From Micrococcales bacterium (GTDB lineage Bacteria; Actinomycetota; Actinomycetes; Actinomycetales; Dermatophilaceae), in the NCBI GenBank assembly GCA_003132125.1, contig PKWT01000070.1, forward strand, positions 1 to 19,017: a stretch of 19,017 nt of DNA, given 5' to 3'. The notes under the pieces are model-generated. The model worked only from the letters and a program-made list of their open reading frames with translations. It did not search any database and had not been told where the DNA came from. A program made the position numbers and the translations under genes. Shown here in pieces: positions 1 through 7,522 of this stretch. The first letter of the stretch is position 1, and each line of letters begins with the position of its first letter.

Positions 1-275
1 ATGACCGCGACCGATGGCGCTACTGCCTTGATCGCCCGAGTCGCATCGATGCCGTTCTCGCCCGGCATGGAGATGTCCATCAGAACCACATCAGGAGCAA
101 GTCGTATCGCCATCTCTTGCGCCTGAAACGAGCTCCCCGCCTCCCCGACAATCTCCAAATCCGGATCGTGCTCGCGTAGCCGTTGCCCCACGCCCGCGCG
201 AAACAGCGGATGGTCGTCGACCAACAGGACCCGGATCCCGCGAGTACGCCTTTCGCGGGCCGGATCGTCGGGCAT
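1..275 (-). CDS. NarL/LuxR-type response regulator, receiver domain (3' part outside the window)
   Basis: This is the N-terminal receiver domain of a two-component response regulator; the gene leaves the window before the DNA-binding part. Read from an ATG at 275, the protein opens with a short basic leader and then IRVLLVDDHPLFRAG, the acidic pocket typical of NarL-family regulators. The phospho-acceptor Asp lies in VVLMDISMPGENGID. Family knowledge says a kinase phosphorylates this Asp and that the missing C-terminus would be a LuxR-type helix-turn-helix. No kinase partner is visible in the window: the NarX-type kinase at 3617 is paired with its own regulator. The gene starts 26 bp after the end of the broken PspA-family gene on the same strand, so the two could be co-transcribed. 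The receiver assignment is secure; the C-terminal domain is inferred. Confidence 0.88.
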   Translation of the reverse strand, partial: MPDDPARERRTRGIRVLLVDDHPLFRAGVGQRLREHDPDLEIVGEAGSSFQAQEMAIRLAPDVVLMDISMPGENGIDATRAIKAVAPSVAV

Positions 276-301
276 GGCCGGTCCACCTGCGCCATGGCCA
301 G

Positions 302-586
302 TCAACCGATCGCCTTCCCACAGCCCCCAGGCCGGGCCCGTCCGGCTGAGACCGCCTGAGACGCGTGCTGCTGCAGTTTGCCCGCCGAAGACGCCAGCTG
401 CTCAGCCTGCGGCTCCAACCGTTTGCCGGCTGGTTGCGACATCGGCCACGCCCCTACTCCTACCAGAAGCAGCTCGAGCTGCTTCTGGTAGGAGTAGTCC
501 AGCGTCTCCCGCGGGTCCTCCGCGCGATCAAGAACCTTGGAGGCCTTCGCCCTGAACAACATCGCCAACCGGCCACTGATCGTCAT
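302..586 (-). pseudogene. PspA/IM30-family membrane-stress protein, truncated and internally altered
   Basis: The start MTISGRLAMLFRAKASKVLD, followed by RAEDPRETLDYSYQKQLELL, is the N-terminus of actinobacterial PspA/IM30 (phage shock protein A) coiled-coil proteins, which bind stressed inner membranes. I chose ATG 586 over the in-frame start at 601 because a GGGAG-like ribosome site lies just upstream of it. Family members usually exceed 200 residues; this frame stops after about 94. After QLELL the expected basic stretch is replaced by sequence complementary to the preceding codons (the 44-bp palindrome at 454-497). The family-like GVADVATSR is then readable only in another frame, and the original frame resumes at KRLE with QAEQLASSAGKLQQ. 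This implies a shift of -1 and a shift of +1. The C-terminal part is missing or scrambled. Almost certainly non-functional as PspA. Confidence 0.8.
454..497. repeat. Perfect 44-bp palindrome with no loop
   Basis: Bases 454-475 are the exact reverse complement of 476-497. The central part, AAGCAGCTCGAGCTGCTT on the minus strand, is an ordinary coding palindrome for KQLELL. The outer 13 bases of one arm duplicate, in inverted form, the codons for the preceding YSYQ and overwrite the expected PspA-family sequence. Confidence 0.97.
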
Positions 587-694
587 GACACTCTCCCTCA
601 CAACAGAAATATTCGTCCGACCCCACTGGCCCCGGCGCCAGCCGGGACGCCTGCGAATCGCTGACGGATGGAACGTGCACTCAACGCAGCACCT

Positions 695-1126
695 CTATGG
701 CAGCCCCACGTCATCGCCAGCACAACTCACTGCGGCGGGTACTGCTCCGCCACTGACCAACCGGAGCCCCGGCTGTGCCGCGGCACCTTCGCAACTGCAC
801 GTTCCGCGTGCGTCACAGCGGCACCCATCGGGAGTGGGGAAGTCCACGAGCACGTCATAACTCACCGCTTGCCGACGGTCGTTGAGTATCGACCCCAGTC
901 CCCAACGGATCATCGAGACCGCCTCAACCTTGAGCATGGCCGCGAAGGCGCCAGCGCTGTCGTGTTCCACCAGCGCGGTGTAGGACCCGTCCGGTGCGCG
1001 CAGCAGACGCCGACCTCTCAGCCCTACCATCCCGCGCATCTGGTCATTGGACCAGGCGAACCAGTCTCGAAAGTCCTTGTCATGCTCCGCAGGCACGGCG
1101 GGGAATCGGGCGATCGCGATATGCAT
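695..1126 (-). CDS. ABM-like alpha/beta-barrel protein with Cys-rich tail (cytoplasmic paralogue)
   Basis: A 143-residue protein without a signal peptide. Residues 8-80 have the layout of a small dimeric alpha/beta-barrel monooxygenase-like (ABM) domain: RFPAVPAEHDKDFRDWFAWS, then GLRGRRLLRAPDG and ALVEHDSAGAFAAM. It is clearly paralogous to the Tat-signal protein at 1463-2089; about 40 of 64 aligned residues are identical by hand count. Past the domain comes a Cys cluster, CRCDARGTCSC, which suggests metal or redox binding, then an unremarkable tail. The start is well supported: AGGAGG at 1132-1137, five bases before the ATG. The 336-bp gap from the upstream gene implies its own promoter or a long leader. 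ABM proteins include quinone-forming and haem-degrading enzymes, but I see no catalytic signature that fixes a substrate. Fold moderately likely; function unknown. Confidence 0.72.
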   Translation of the reverse strand: MHIAIARFPAVPAEHDKDFRDWFAWSNDQMRGMVGLRGRRLLRAPDGSYTALVEHDSAGAFAAMLKVEAVSMIRWGLGSILNDRRQAVSYDVLVDFPTPDGCRCDARGTCSCEGAAAQPGLRLVSGGAVPAAVSCAGDDVGLP

Positions 1127-1462
1127 GTCTACCTCCTGCGTTCACAACGTTGGCCTGGCGGTGCCGGCGAAGACGAGCCAATGCATCAACAATGCGCTGG
1201 GCCCACCTAGGAGCGTGGGTCGGAAACAACTTTCATGATCACTTGTGGAGGAAGAAGCTCAGAATCCGGCTTCCAGGGAGCGGCTGCCCCAACTTCTGGG
1301 ACTTTGGACCCTCATGGTGGAGCGCGTCGAGCGACTCCCCTGTCGGTTTGGCATTACGGACACACGCTCCTAGAGAATCTCCGGTCCGCATGTGCATCTG
1401 GGTTGGATTTCGATGAAGGTTCCCTTAAGAAGGACGACCTCCGTCGACGGGTCGAGCACCGG
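1127..1462. other. Non-coding gap between the two ABM-like genes
   Basis: About 336 bp. Apart from the strong ribosome site of the downstream gene (1132-1137), I see no convincing gene, terminator or promoter. A plus-strand open frame crosses it but is antisense to the neighbouring genes. Confidence 0.5.
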
Positions 1463-2089
1463 TCAGGCTCCTTGGCAGCAACCGCCGGCAACCTGCAGCT
1501 CGACGCCGGCGTCGGCAGCGGCCCGGTCGTGCCCACCATGACCCCCATGACCGCCTCCACCGCCGCAGCAGGACCCCGACTTCGCGAGATCTGCGACGAC
1601 CTCATACCTCGTGGCCATAGGCTCGCCGTGCAGGACCTGACCAAGTCGTGCGTGTACGCGCGAGGCCACCTCGGTGCGGTGCATCGCGGCGAACGTCTCG
1701 GCGCTCTGGTGCTCCACGAGCGCGGCGTAGGTGCCATCTGCAGCCCGCAGAAGCCGTCGGCCCTGCAGCCCGTCGATCTCGCGGAACTGTCCGTTCGACC
1801 AGGCGAACCACGCTCGGAACTCTTCCTCCCGTTCGGTGGGAACCTCAGGGAACTGAGCGTTTGCGACGAACATGCGTTCCTCCATCAGTTGATGCTTCGG
1901 GCCCAACGGTGTCGTGGTCGCTGCCTGGGCGTCCTGTTGGTAGGACACCATGGTCAGGGCGCCACCAGCTGCCGTGACACCCAACGTTCCCAACAGGAGT
2001 CGCCGGCTCAATGCCTGGCGCTCCTTCAGGGTGACTGCCGGAGGAGGGCTAGCGGGTCCCTCCTCCGGGTGCGTCGTACGGTCCTGCAT
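1463..2089 (-). CDS. Tat-exported ABM-like protein with Cys/His-rich C-terminal tail
   Basis: A 208-residue protein. Residues about 28-55 resemble a twin-arginine signal: SRRLLLGTLGVTAAGGALTM, then AQAA as a possible cleavage site, so export in a folded state (often with a bound cofactor) is inferred. The mature part repeats the ABM-like domain of the 695-1126 protein: QFPEVPTEREEEFRAWFAWS, GLQGRRLLRAADG, ALVEHQSAETFAAM. The C-terminus is unusual: CCGGGGGHGGHGGH, about 15 residues later GGCCQGA, and stop. Paired Cys flanking three GGH-type repeats looks like a soft-metal (Cu, Zn or Ni) site. The gene lies about 55 bp downstream of the cupredoxin-like lipoprotein on the same strand, consistent with an operon and with a shared role in extracytoplasmic metal or redox chemistry. 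Substrate unknown. Confidence 0.75.
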   Translation of the reverse strand: MQDRTTHPEEGPASPPPAVTLKERQALSRRLLLGTLGVTAAGGALTMVSYQQDAQAATTTPLGPKHQLMEERMFVANAQFPEVPTEREEEFRAWFAWSNGQFREIDGLQGRRLLRAADGTYAALVEHQSAETFAAMHRTEVASRVHARLGQVLHGEPMATRYEVVADLAKSGSCCGGGGGHGGHGGHDRAAADAGVELQVAGGCCQGA

Positions 2090-2143
2090 GGCGTCCTGCC
2101 TTTCAGTCGTTCCAGGGTCAGCTGTCTCGTACTGCCGTCAAGG

Positions 2144-2768
2144 TCAGCTGACGGTCACGTTGCCCTGCATCCAGTCCTTGGTGGCCATGGAGCCGCCCAT
2201 GCCCTTGGGGTCGCCACCACAGGGGGTGAAGCAACGCCACGTGTAGGCGCCGGCCTTGTCCTTAGCGACCGTGAAGGTGAACACGGTGGTCGAGAATCCG
2301 CCGTCGGGAGCCTTCGAGAGCGGAACGTTGATCCCGAGGTCCGGGATGCTGAAGGTGTGCGCGATGTTCTCATTCGACACGGTGGTCGTGGCCGCGCCGT
2401 CAAGGGTCATGGTCCCTCCAGCGACGGCGTTGTACGGCGATCCGGCCGGCAGTGCGGTCGGGGCGTCGTCGTACTCCTTGATCGTGAGCACGACGGTGTC
2501 GCCCGCGGCGAACGTGATGTCGCTGGGGGCCATTGCCGGCCAGTGCTCCTTGCTGGTGAAGGTGCCGGTTGGGCCCTTGTCGGCGTCGATCTTGCCGATC
2601 ATGTCTATTGACGGTCTTGGCGACCGGCGCGGCCGTGGTCGCCGCCGGCGCGGCAGTGGCACCTGCGCTGGATCCGCCACAGGCCGACGCGCTGACCGCG
2701 ATAGCACCGACGATGAGCCCGACGCCGATCAGTCGCAGGTGCTTGGAATCGATGTGGTTCACGGTCAT
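2144..2768 (-). pseudogene. Cupredoxin-like lipoprotein, one frameshift near 2601-2610
   Basis: The N-terminus (ATG 2768) has a basic start, a hydrophobic stretch LIGVGLIVGAIAVSAS and a lipobox ending at Cys30 (SASACGG), so a lipid-anchored exported protein. An Ala/Thr linker leads to AKTVN. The frame then shifts, and the continuation (IDMIGKIDADKG onward) is in another frame to the stop at 2144. The second part is a cupredoxin-type beta-barrel: FAAGDTVVLTIKEYDD, NIAHTFSIPDLGINVPL, then YTWRCFTPCG with MGGSMATKDWMQGNVTV. His, Cys and Met in this order match type-1-copper or CoxII-like ligands, although the exact ligand set is inference. Joining the frames needs one indel in the linker, where a sequencing error or a recent mutation would be equally plausible. 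First gene of the probable three-gene group ending at 695. Confidence 0.75.
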
Positions 2769-2973
2769 CACTCGCTCTGCCTTGGGTCAGCCGGTTCTCG
2801 CCCGGCCGGGAACAGCAGTCCCGATGGTGCGGGCAGCTGTTCCGATCCCATCGTGTCGGACTCGCCGACCAGAGGCACCGCGATTTCCCCCATGGGTGAT
2901 GGCTCGTTCTACGCACGGCATATGGGTGATCTCCGCCAGTTTCTGGCTGCGGGCACGGGTAACCTTGTTGACC

Positions 2974-3630
2974 ATGGAGTCTGAGGTGATCCGCGTGGTT
3001 GTCGTCGACGACCATGCTCTGCACCGCGCCGGCACCCGCCAGATTCTCGAGGCGCACCCCGACTTGCAGGTGGTGGGTGATGCTGACTCCGGCGAGGTCG
3101 TCTTGCCGTGGTCAACCAGCTTCGCCCCGACATGGTGCTGATGGATATTCGGCTCCGGGGGATGAACGGCATCGAGGTCACCCGCCAGCTCACCCGCGAC
3201 CATCCCGACGTGCGGGTGCTGATGGTCAGTGCGTATGACGAGGACGAGTACGTCCGCGGCGCCCTGGAGGCAGGGGCCGCTGGGTACCTGTACAAGACCG
3301 CACCCGGCAAGGAGCTTGTCCAGGCCGTGCGGGCCGTGGCCGGTGGGGCCGGCGTGCTCCAGTTCGGTCTCACGGCCCGGCTGCTGATCTCGACGCGTCA
3401 GCCCGAGCGGGGTGTGGCCGACCTGACCGAACGCGAGCTTGAGGGTCCTGAACCTGCTCGCGGCAGGCCTGCACAACCGGGAGCTTGCGGCACGGATGGG
3501 CATCAGCACGCGCACGGTGGACCGGCACTGCGACAACATCTACGCCAAGCTCGGGGTGGGCTCACGCACCGAGGCGGTCGTGCGCGCAATCTCGACCAAG
3601 CTGCTGACTGTCGGCGATGACGAGCGCTGA
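2974..3630 (+). pseudogene. NarL-family response regulator, two compensating frameshifts
   Basis: Reads as a complete response regulator if two indels are corrected. Frame one: VIRVVVVDDHALHRAGTRQI to GEVV. After a missing base near 3103 it continues NQLRPDMVLMDIRLRGMNGI, with the phospho-acceptor Asp in LMDIRL, through the Lys of YLYKTAPGKEL. An extra G near 3446 (LTERELE, GAGGGTCC) moves it to the last frame: a LuxR-type helix-turn-helix, NLLAAGLHNRELAARMGIST, TVDRH and YAKLGVGSRTEAVVRAI. Corrected length is about 218 residues, normal for NarL. ATG 2974 is possible; GTG 2986, with GGAG upstream, is an alternative. The 3' end overlaps the histidine kinase start by 14 bp, the usual coupling of a regulator and its kinase. 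The kinase reads cleanly, so an assembly error is a real possibility. Confidence 0.85.
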
Positions 3631-5059
3631 GATCTCAAGCTCGGCCCGAGCTGTCGCCAGACGTGTCCTGGATGCCGTTGGCGGGCTGAGCCCGCCGGTC
3701 AGCTCCGGCCGGTTCTGGCTCGTCCAAACGGGCGTCCTGTTCGTGGCGTTCCTGGACGAGGTCGTGCTCGACATCATGGGTGTCCTACCGCCGTTCGAGA
3801 TCCCGCGTTCGACGATCACCGCACTGTTGCTCGTCCCGGTCATCTACGCGGCACTGAACTTCGGTGTCCGTGGTGCCGTCGGCACCGCACTGTGGGCGAC
3901 CGTGCTCATGTTTCCTGACTGGCTGTGGATCGCCGGTGTGACAGCCGCGAACGCCTGGGTCGAGATCGGGAACCTGCTGATCCTCAACGCGGTCGCGTTC
4001 ATCGTGGGTCAGCGGGTTGAACGCGAGGGGCAGGCGCGGTTGCGCGCGGAGGAGGCGCTGCGGGCCAGTGAGGTCGCCGAGGCGCGCTACCGCGCCCTCT
4101 TCGACGAGCAGCACGCGCCGGTGCTGGTCACCGACGCCGCGGGAGTGGTCACCGAAGCCAACGCCGCCGCCGCATCTCTGTTCGGGGCTGGTGTGCCCGG
4201 ACGCCTCCTGGTGGACCTCATCGACGCCCCGGTCACGGCGATCCTGGCTGGGACGGTGCCGCGTCTGCCGGTGGGGGACCGCGTGTTCGTGCCCAAGGCT
4301 CGCACCCTCGATGTCGGCTCCGGCGAACGCCTCGTTCAGATCGTGCTTGTCGATGTGACCGAGGAGGAGCGCCGAGCCCGGGAGCAACGGGCCTACGCCG
4401 CCCACCTGGTCACCGTCCAGGAGGACGAGCGACGCCGGCTGGCCCAGGACCTGCATGACGACCCCCTGCAAACCCTTACCTACCTCGTACGCATGCTCGA
4501 GCAGCTCACCGAAGACCCGACTCTCCCAACGGATCTGGCCGTTCTGGTTCGTCGCGATGGCGAGCTGGCCACGGAAGTGGTCGATACGCTGCGCACGGTG
4601 ATCCACGGTCTGCGGCCACCGGTGCTCGACGACTTCGGGGCGGGCGCCGCCCTGCGGCAGCTGGCCGACGAGGTCCGCACGCGTCACGGGATCTCGATTC
4701 GGATGCGGGTGAGCGGGGACCAGGTGCGGCTTTCAGCGGAGTGCGAGCTCACCGTGTACCGCGTGGCCCAGGAAGCGTTGAGCAATGTCGTGCGTCACGC
4801 GCAGGCCATAACCGCCCGGGTCGATCTGGAGTTCGGTGAGCAGGTCGTGCTCACGGTCACCGACGACGGCTGCGGCATCCCGGTGTCGTCCAGCAGCTCG
4901 GCGACCTCAGGCAGCAGGCTGGGGCTGATCGGGATGCGCGAGAGGGTCAACCTGGTCGGCGGCACTCTTGACATACGCGCACGTAAGCCGCACGGCACGC
5001 TGGTCCGGGCCACGCTGCCGGGGCCACAACAGCCTTCCGCAGACGCGTTGCTCAGTTGA
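3617..5059 (+). CDS. Membrane NarX-type sensor histidine kinase with PAS domain
   Basis: A 480-residue kinase translationally coupled (14-bp overlap) to the response regulator upstream. Hydrophobic segments at about residues 33-58, 67-83, 86-108 and 117-131 form a membrane sensor without a large outside loop. A charged helix (132-160) leads into a PAS-like domain (about 158-248: RYRALFDEQHAPVLVTDAAG). The HisKA_3 box is at 268-285, with His280 in RRLAQDLHDDPLQ as the predicted phosphorylation site. The ATP-binding domain has the N box around Asn390 (EALSNVVRHAQA), DDGCGI at 416-421 and GLIGMRERV from 436. All motifs needed for activity are present. It should phosphorylate the adjacent NarL-type regulator; the input signal cannot be read from the sequence. 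Confidence 0.93.
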   Translation: MTSAEISSSARAVARRVLDAVGGLSPPVSSGRFWLVQTGVLFVAFLDEVVLDIMGVLPPFEIPRSTITALLLVPVIYAALNFGVRGAVGTALWATVLMFPDWLWIAGVTAANAWVEIGNLLILNAVAFIVGQRVEREGQARLRAEEALRASEVAEARYRALFDEQHAPVLVTDAAGVVTEANAAAASLFGAGVPGRLLVDLIDAPVTAILAGTVPRLPVGDRVFVPKARTLDVGSGERLVQIVLVDVTEEERRAREQRAYAAHLVTVQEDERRRLAQDLHDDPLQTLTYLVRMLEQLTEDPTLPTDLAVLVRRDGELATEVVDTLRTVIHGLRPPVLDDFGAGAALRQLADEVRTRHGISIRMRVSGDQVRLSAECELTVYRVAQEALSNVVRHAQAITARVDLEFGEQVVLTVTDDGCGIPVSSSSSATSGSRLGLIGMRERVNLVGGTLDIRARKPHGTLVRATLPGPQQPSADALLS

Positions 5060-5086
5060 GGCCGCTTTTCGCGGGTCGTAAGTATC

Positions 5087-5118
5087 ACAACAGTCTCTGC
5101 GACAACAGTGCCTCTGCG
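5087..5118. repeat. Two imperfect tandem copies of a 15-17 bp unit
   Basis: ACAACAGTCTCTGCG (5087-5101) is followed directly by ACAACAGTGCCTCTGCG (5102-5118); the second copy has two extra bases. It lies in the 159-bp gap between the kinase and the GGDEF-EAL gene and could be an operator or simple slippage. Confidence 0.8.
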
Positions 5119-5218
5119 AATGAAAGGGCGGGCAGAGGTCGGTCAAATAGGACCATGGTCGATACCCTTGGCTGACGATGAGGCGGTAATCCAAGGTGTG
5201 CGGCCCAATGGAGATGTA

Positions 5219-7522
5219 ATGACGGCGATCTGGCGGCGTTACCTGCTCGTCGGCGTCTTGGTCGCCGCGGGTTGTGTGCTGCTGCCGCTCGGGTTCGGCC
5301 GTGAGTTCGTCTACTGCCTGATCGGTGCCTCCGGCGCCGTCGCGATCATGGTGGGCGTCCGTAGGTACCGGCCGAACCACCCGGTTGCGTGGTACCTCAT
5401 CGCGGCCGGCACCGCGGTCGGGGGCCTGGGTGACGCGCTGAACTCCTGGTACCAGCACGTGGTTCTGATCGAGCCGTTCCTCTCGCCCGCCATCGTGCTC
5501 CACTTTGGCGCATACCCACTGCTCGCCGTCGGGCTGCTGGTGCTGGTGCGGAGCCGCGGCTCCGAGCACGGGCCGGCCGCGCTCCTCGACAGCGCGATCC
5601 TCACGGTGGGTCTCGGGCTGCTGTCCTGGGTGTTTCTGATCGAGCCGACCTGGACCGCCGACAGTGGGCCGATGTTCGCCCGGCTCGTGGGCGTCGCGTA
5701 CCCGCTCGGTGACGTGCTGGTCTTCGCAATGTTTGTGCGGCTCGCCATGGCGGTGGGGACGTGGAACACCGCATCCCGTCTGGTCGCGGGCTCGTTCGGC
5801 GCACTGCTGGCCGCCGACAGCGTGTTCGCGGCCTCGGCGCTGGTGCCAGCCATCACCGACCATACGTACCTGGCCGACCCCGGGTGGCTGGTGTCCTACG
5901 TGCTTATGGGTGCGGCGGCCCTGCACCCGTCGATGCGCGAGCTGTCCGCGCCGGCACCCGAGCGCGTCGAGGCGATGACGGCAACTCGCTGGGCGGCGTT
6001 GGCGGCGGCCGTGATGATCGCCCCGGCCATCCTGGCCGTCGAGCTGATCGCCGGTGTCCCGTTGCAGGCCGCGGCGGTCGTGATCGCGTCAACCTTGCTG
6101 ATGCCGCTCCTCCTCACCCGAATGATCCGCATCATCCGCCAGTTGAAGGACCAGGCCCAGCGGCTGGGTCAGCTCGCGGACACCGACTACGTGACGGGTC
6201 TGGCGAGCCGCCAACACTTCGCCGACCGGCTCGGCGAGCTCCTCCGCGATGCACACGGGCAGGTCGCGGGCTTCCTGCTGATCGACCTGGAGCGGTTCTC
6301 CGAGATCAACGACACCCTCGGACACCCGGCGGGCGACGCGATCCTGCACGCCGTCGGCGTTCGCCTGAGCGAGCTGACCGGCGCGCGCGCCCTGGTCGCC
6401 CGGATGGGCAGCGACACATTCGGGGTCCTGGACCCATCGATCACCTCCGGCGAGGTGGCCGACCGCGCGGCGGTGCGCATCCGCAGGGCTCTGGAGCGCC
6501 CCCTTCAGCTGCCCGACCTGTCCGTCTCGGTCGAGGTGTGCGTCGGGGCCCTCGTCCTGCCCGACGACGGCGCGGACCCGGTGCTCGCACTACGCCGGGC
6601 GAACGTGGCACTGTCGGTCGCCAGGGCGCGGGCCGGGCGGACAGCACGCTACGGCACCGAGATGGAGTCCGGAGACACGCTCGGACCCCTGCTGATCGGG
6701 GAGCTGCGCGAAGCGCTCGAGCACGGCGACGTCGTCGTGCACTTCCAGCCGCAGGTCCAGATCGGCAGCGGGCGCGTGTTCGGGGTGGAGGCCCTCGTGC
6801 GCTGGCAGCACCCGCGCCACGGGCTGCTGGGACCGGACACCTTCATTCCCGCGGCCGAGCAGATGGGTCTCATCGGGCCGCTCACGCAGTATGTGCTCGA
6901 TAGCGCGCTGTCCCAGTGCGCGCACTGGCGGCGCGAGGGCCTGGACCTGACGGTCGCGGTGAACTTGTCGGTGCGCAACCTGCTGGACCCAGGGCTCGTC
7001 GAGGCCGTGCGCTCGGCCCTCCAGCGCCATGGTCTCGAGGCGGGAGCCCTCGAGCTCGAGATCACCGAGGGCAGCGCGATGGTGGACCCGCGTCGCTCGA
7101 TCCAGGCCCTCGGCGCGCTCGCGGCCCTGGGCGTGACGCTCTCGATCGACGACTACGGCACCGGGTACAGCTCGCTGGCGTACCTCCAGCGACTGCCGGT
7201 ACGGCGGCTGAAGATCGATCGATCGTTCGTCACCTCACTCGTCGACGACCCCGCGAACGCCGCCATCGTGCACTCGACCATCGAGCTGGCGCGCGTGCTG
7301 CGGCTCGACGTGGTGGCCGAGGGGGTCGAGGACGACGCGACGCTGCTGATGCTGCAAGACATGCAGTGTTTCGCGGCCCAGGGATTCGGCCTCGGGCGTC
7401 CGGTGGCGGCCCCGCTCCTCCCCGAGCTGGTCAGACACATCGAGGAACGCCTTCCCGGAGTCCTCGGGACGCCGGAGCTCGACCACGGGGATGACCAGAT
7501 GGACGTCGTCCGGCGGCAATGA
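5219..7522 (+). CDS. Membrane GGDEF-EAL protein: probable c-di-GMP phosphodiesterase with degenerate GGDEF
   Basis: I chose ATG 5219 because GGAG sits five bases upstream; an upstream ATG at 5108 would add 37 residues without membrane or domain character. The protein is then 767 residues. Roughly residues 5-300 hold about eight to nine hydrophobic segments, a membrane sensor of unknown ligand. A GGDEF domain follows (about 320-480): IDLERFSEINDTLGHPAGD is recognisable, but the signature is RMGSDTF at 395-401, so the catalytic Glu is Thr and the second Gly is Ser. Cyclase activity is unlikely; a GTP-sensing regulatory role is known for such domains. The EAL domain (about 490-750) is intact: EALVRWQHP at 524, AVNLSVRN, ELEITEG, DDYGTGYSS at 644-652, LKIDRSF and VVAEGVED. 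It should hydrolyse c-di-GMP. Its 3' end overlaps the opposing cyclase gene by 288 bp. Confidence 0.92.
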   Translation: MTAIWRRYLLVGVLVAAGCVLLPLGFGREFVYCLIGASGAVAIMVGVRRYRPNHPVAWYLIAAGTAVGGLGDALNSWYQHVVLIEPFLSPAIVLHFGAYPLLAVGLLVLVRSRGSEHGPAALLDSAILTVGLGLLSWVFLIEPTWTADSGPMFARLVGVAYPLGDVLVFAMFVRLAMAVGTWNTASRLVAGSFGALLAADSVFAASALVPAITDHTYLADPGWLVSYVLMGAAALHPSMRELSAPAPERVEAMTATRWAALAAAVMIAPAILAVELIAGVPLQAAAVVIASTLLMPLLLTRMIRIIRQLKDQAQRLGQLADTDYVTGLASRQHFADRLGELLRDAHGQVAGFLLIDLERFSEINDTLGHPAGDAILHAVGVRLSELTGARALVARMGSDTFGVLDPSITSGEVADRAAVRIRRALERPLQLPDLSVSVEVCVGALVLPDDGADPVLALRRANVALSVARARAGRTARYGTEMESGDTLGPLLIGELREALEHGDVVVHFQPQVQIGSGRVFGVEALVRWQHPRHGLLGPDTFIPAAEQMGLIGPLTQYVLDSALSQCAHWRREGLDLTVAVNLSVRNLLDPGLVEAVRSALQRHGLEAGALELEITEGSAMVDPRRSIQALGALAALGVTLSIDDYGTGYSSLAYLQRLPVRRLKIDRSFVTSLVDDPANAAIVHSTIELARVLRLDVVAEGVEDDATLLMLQDMQCFAAQGFGLGRPVAAPLLPELVRHIEERLPGVLGTPELDHGDDQMDVVRRQ

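Noticed and set aside
1235..2611. A 458-codon open frame on the plus strand
   Set aside because: Antisense to the ABM-like and cupredoxin genes; composition is Arg/Gly-rich without domain character, typical of GC-rich shadow frames.
3095..3450. Programmed ribosomal frameshifting in the response regulator
   Set aside because: No slippery heptamer or downstream structure at either site; simple indels (missing C, extra G) explain both.
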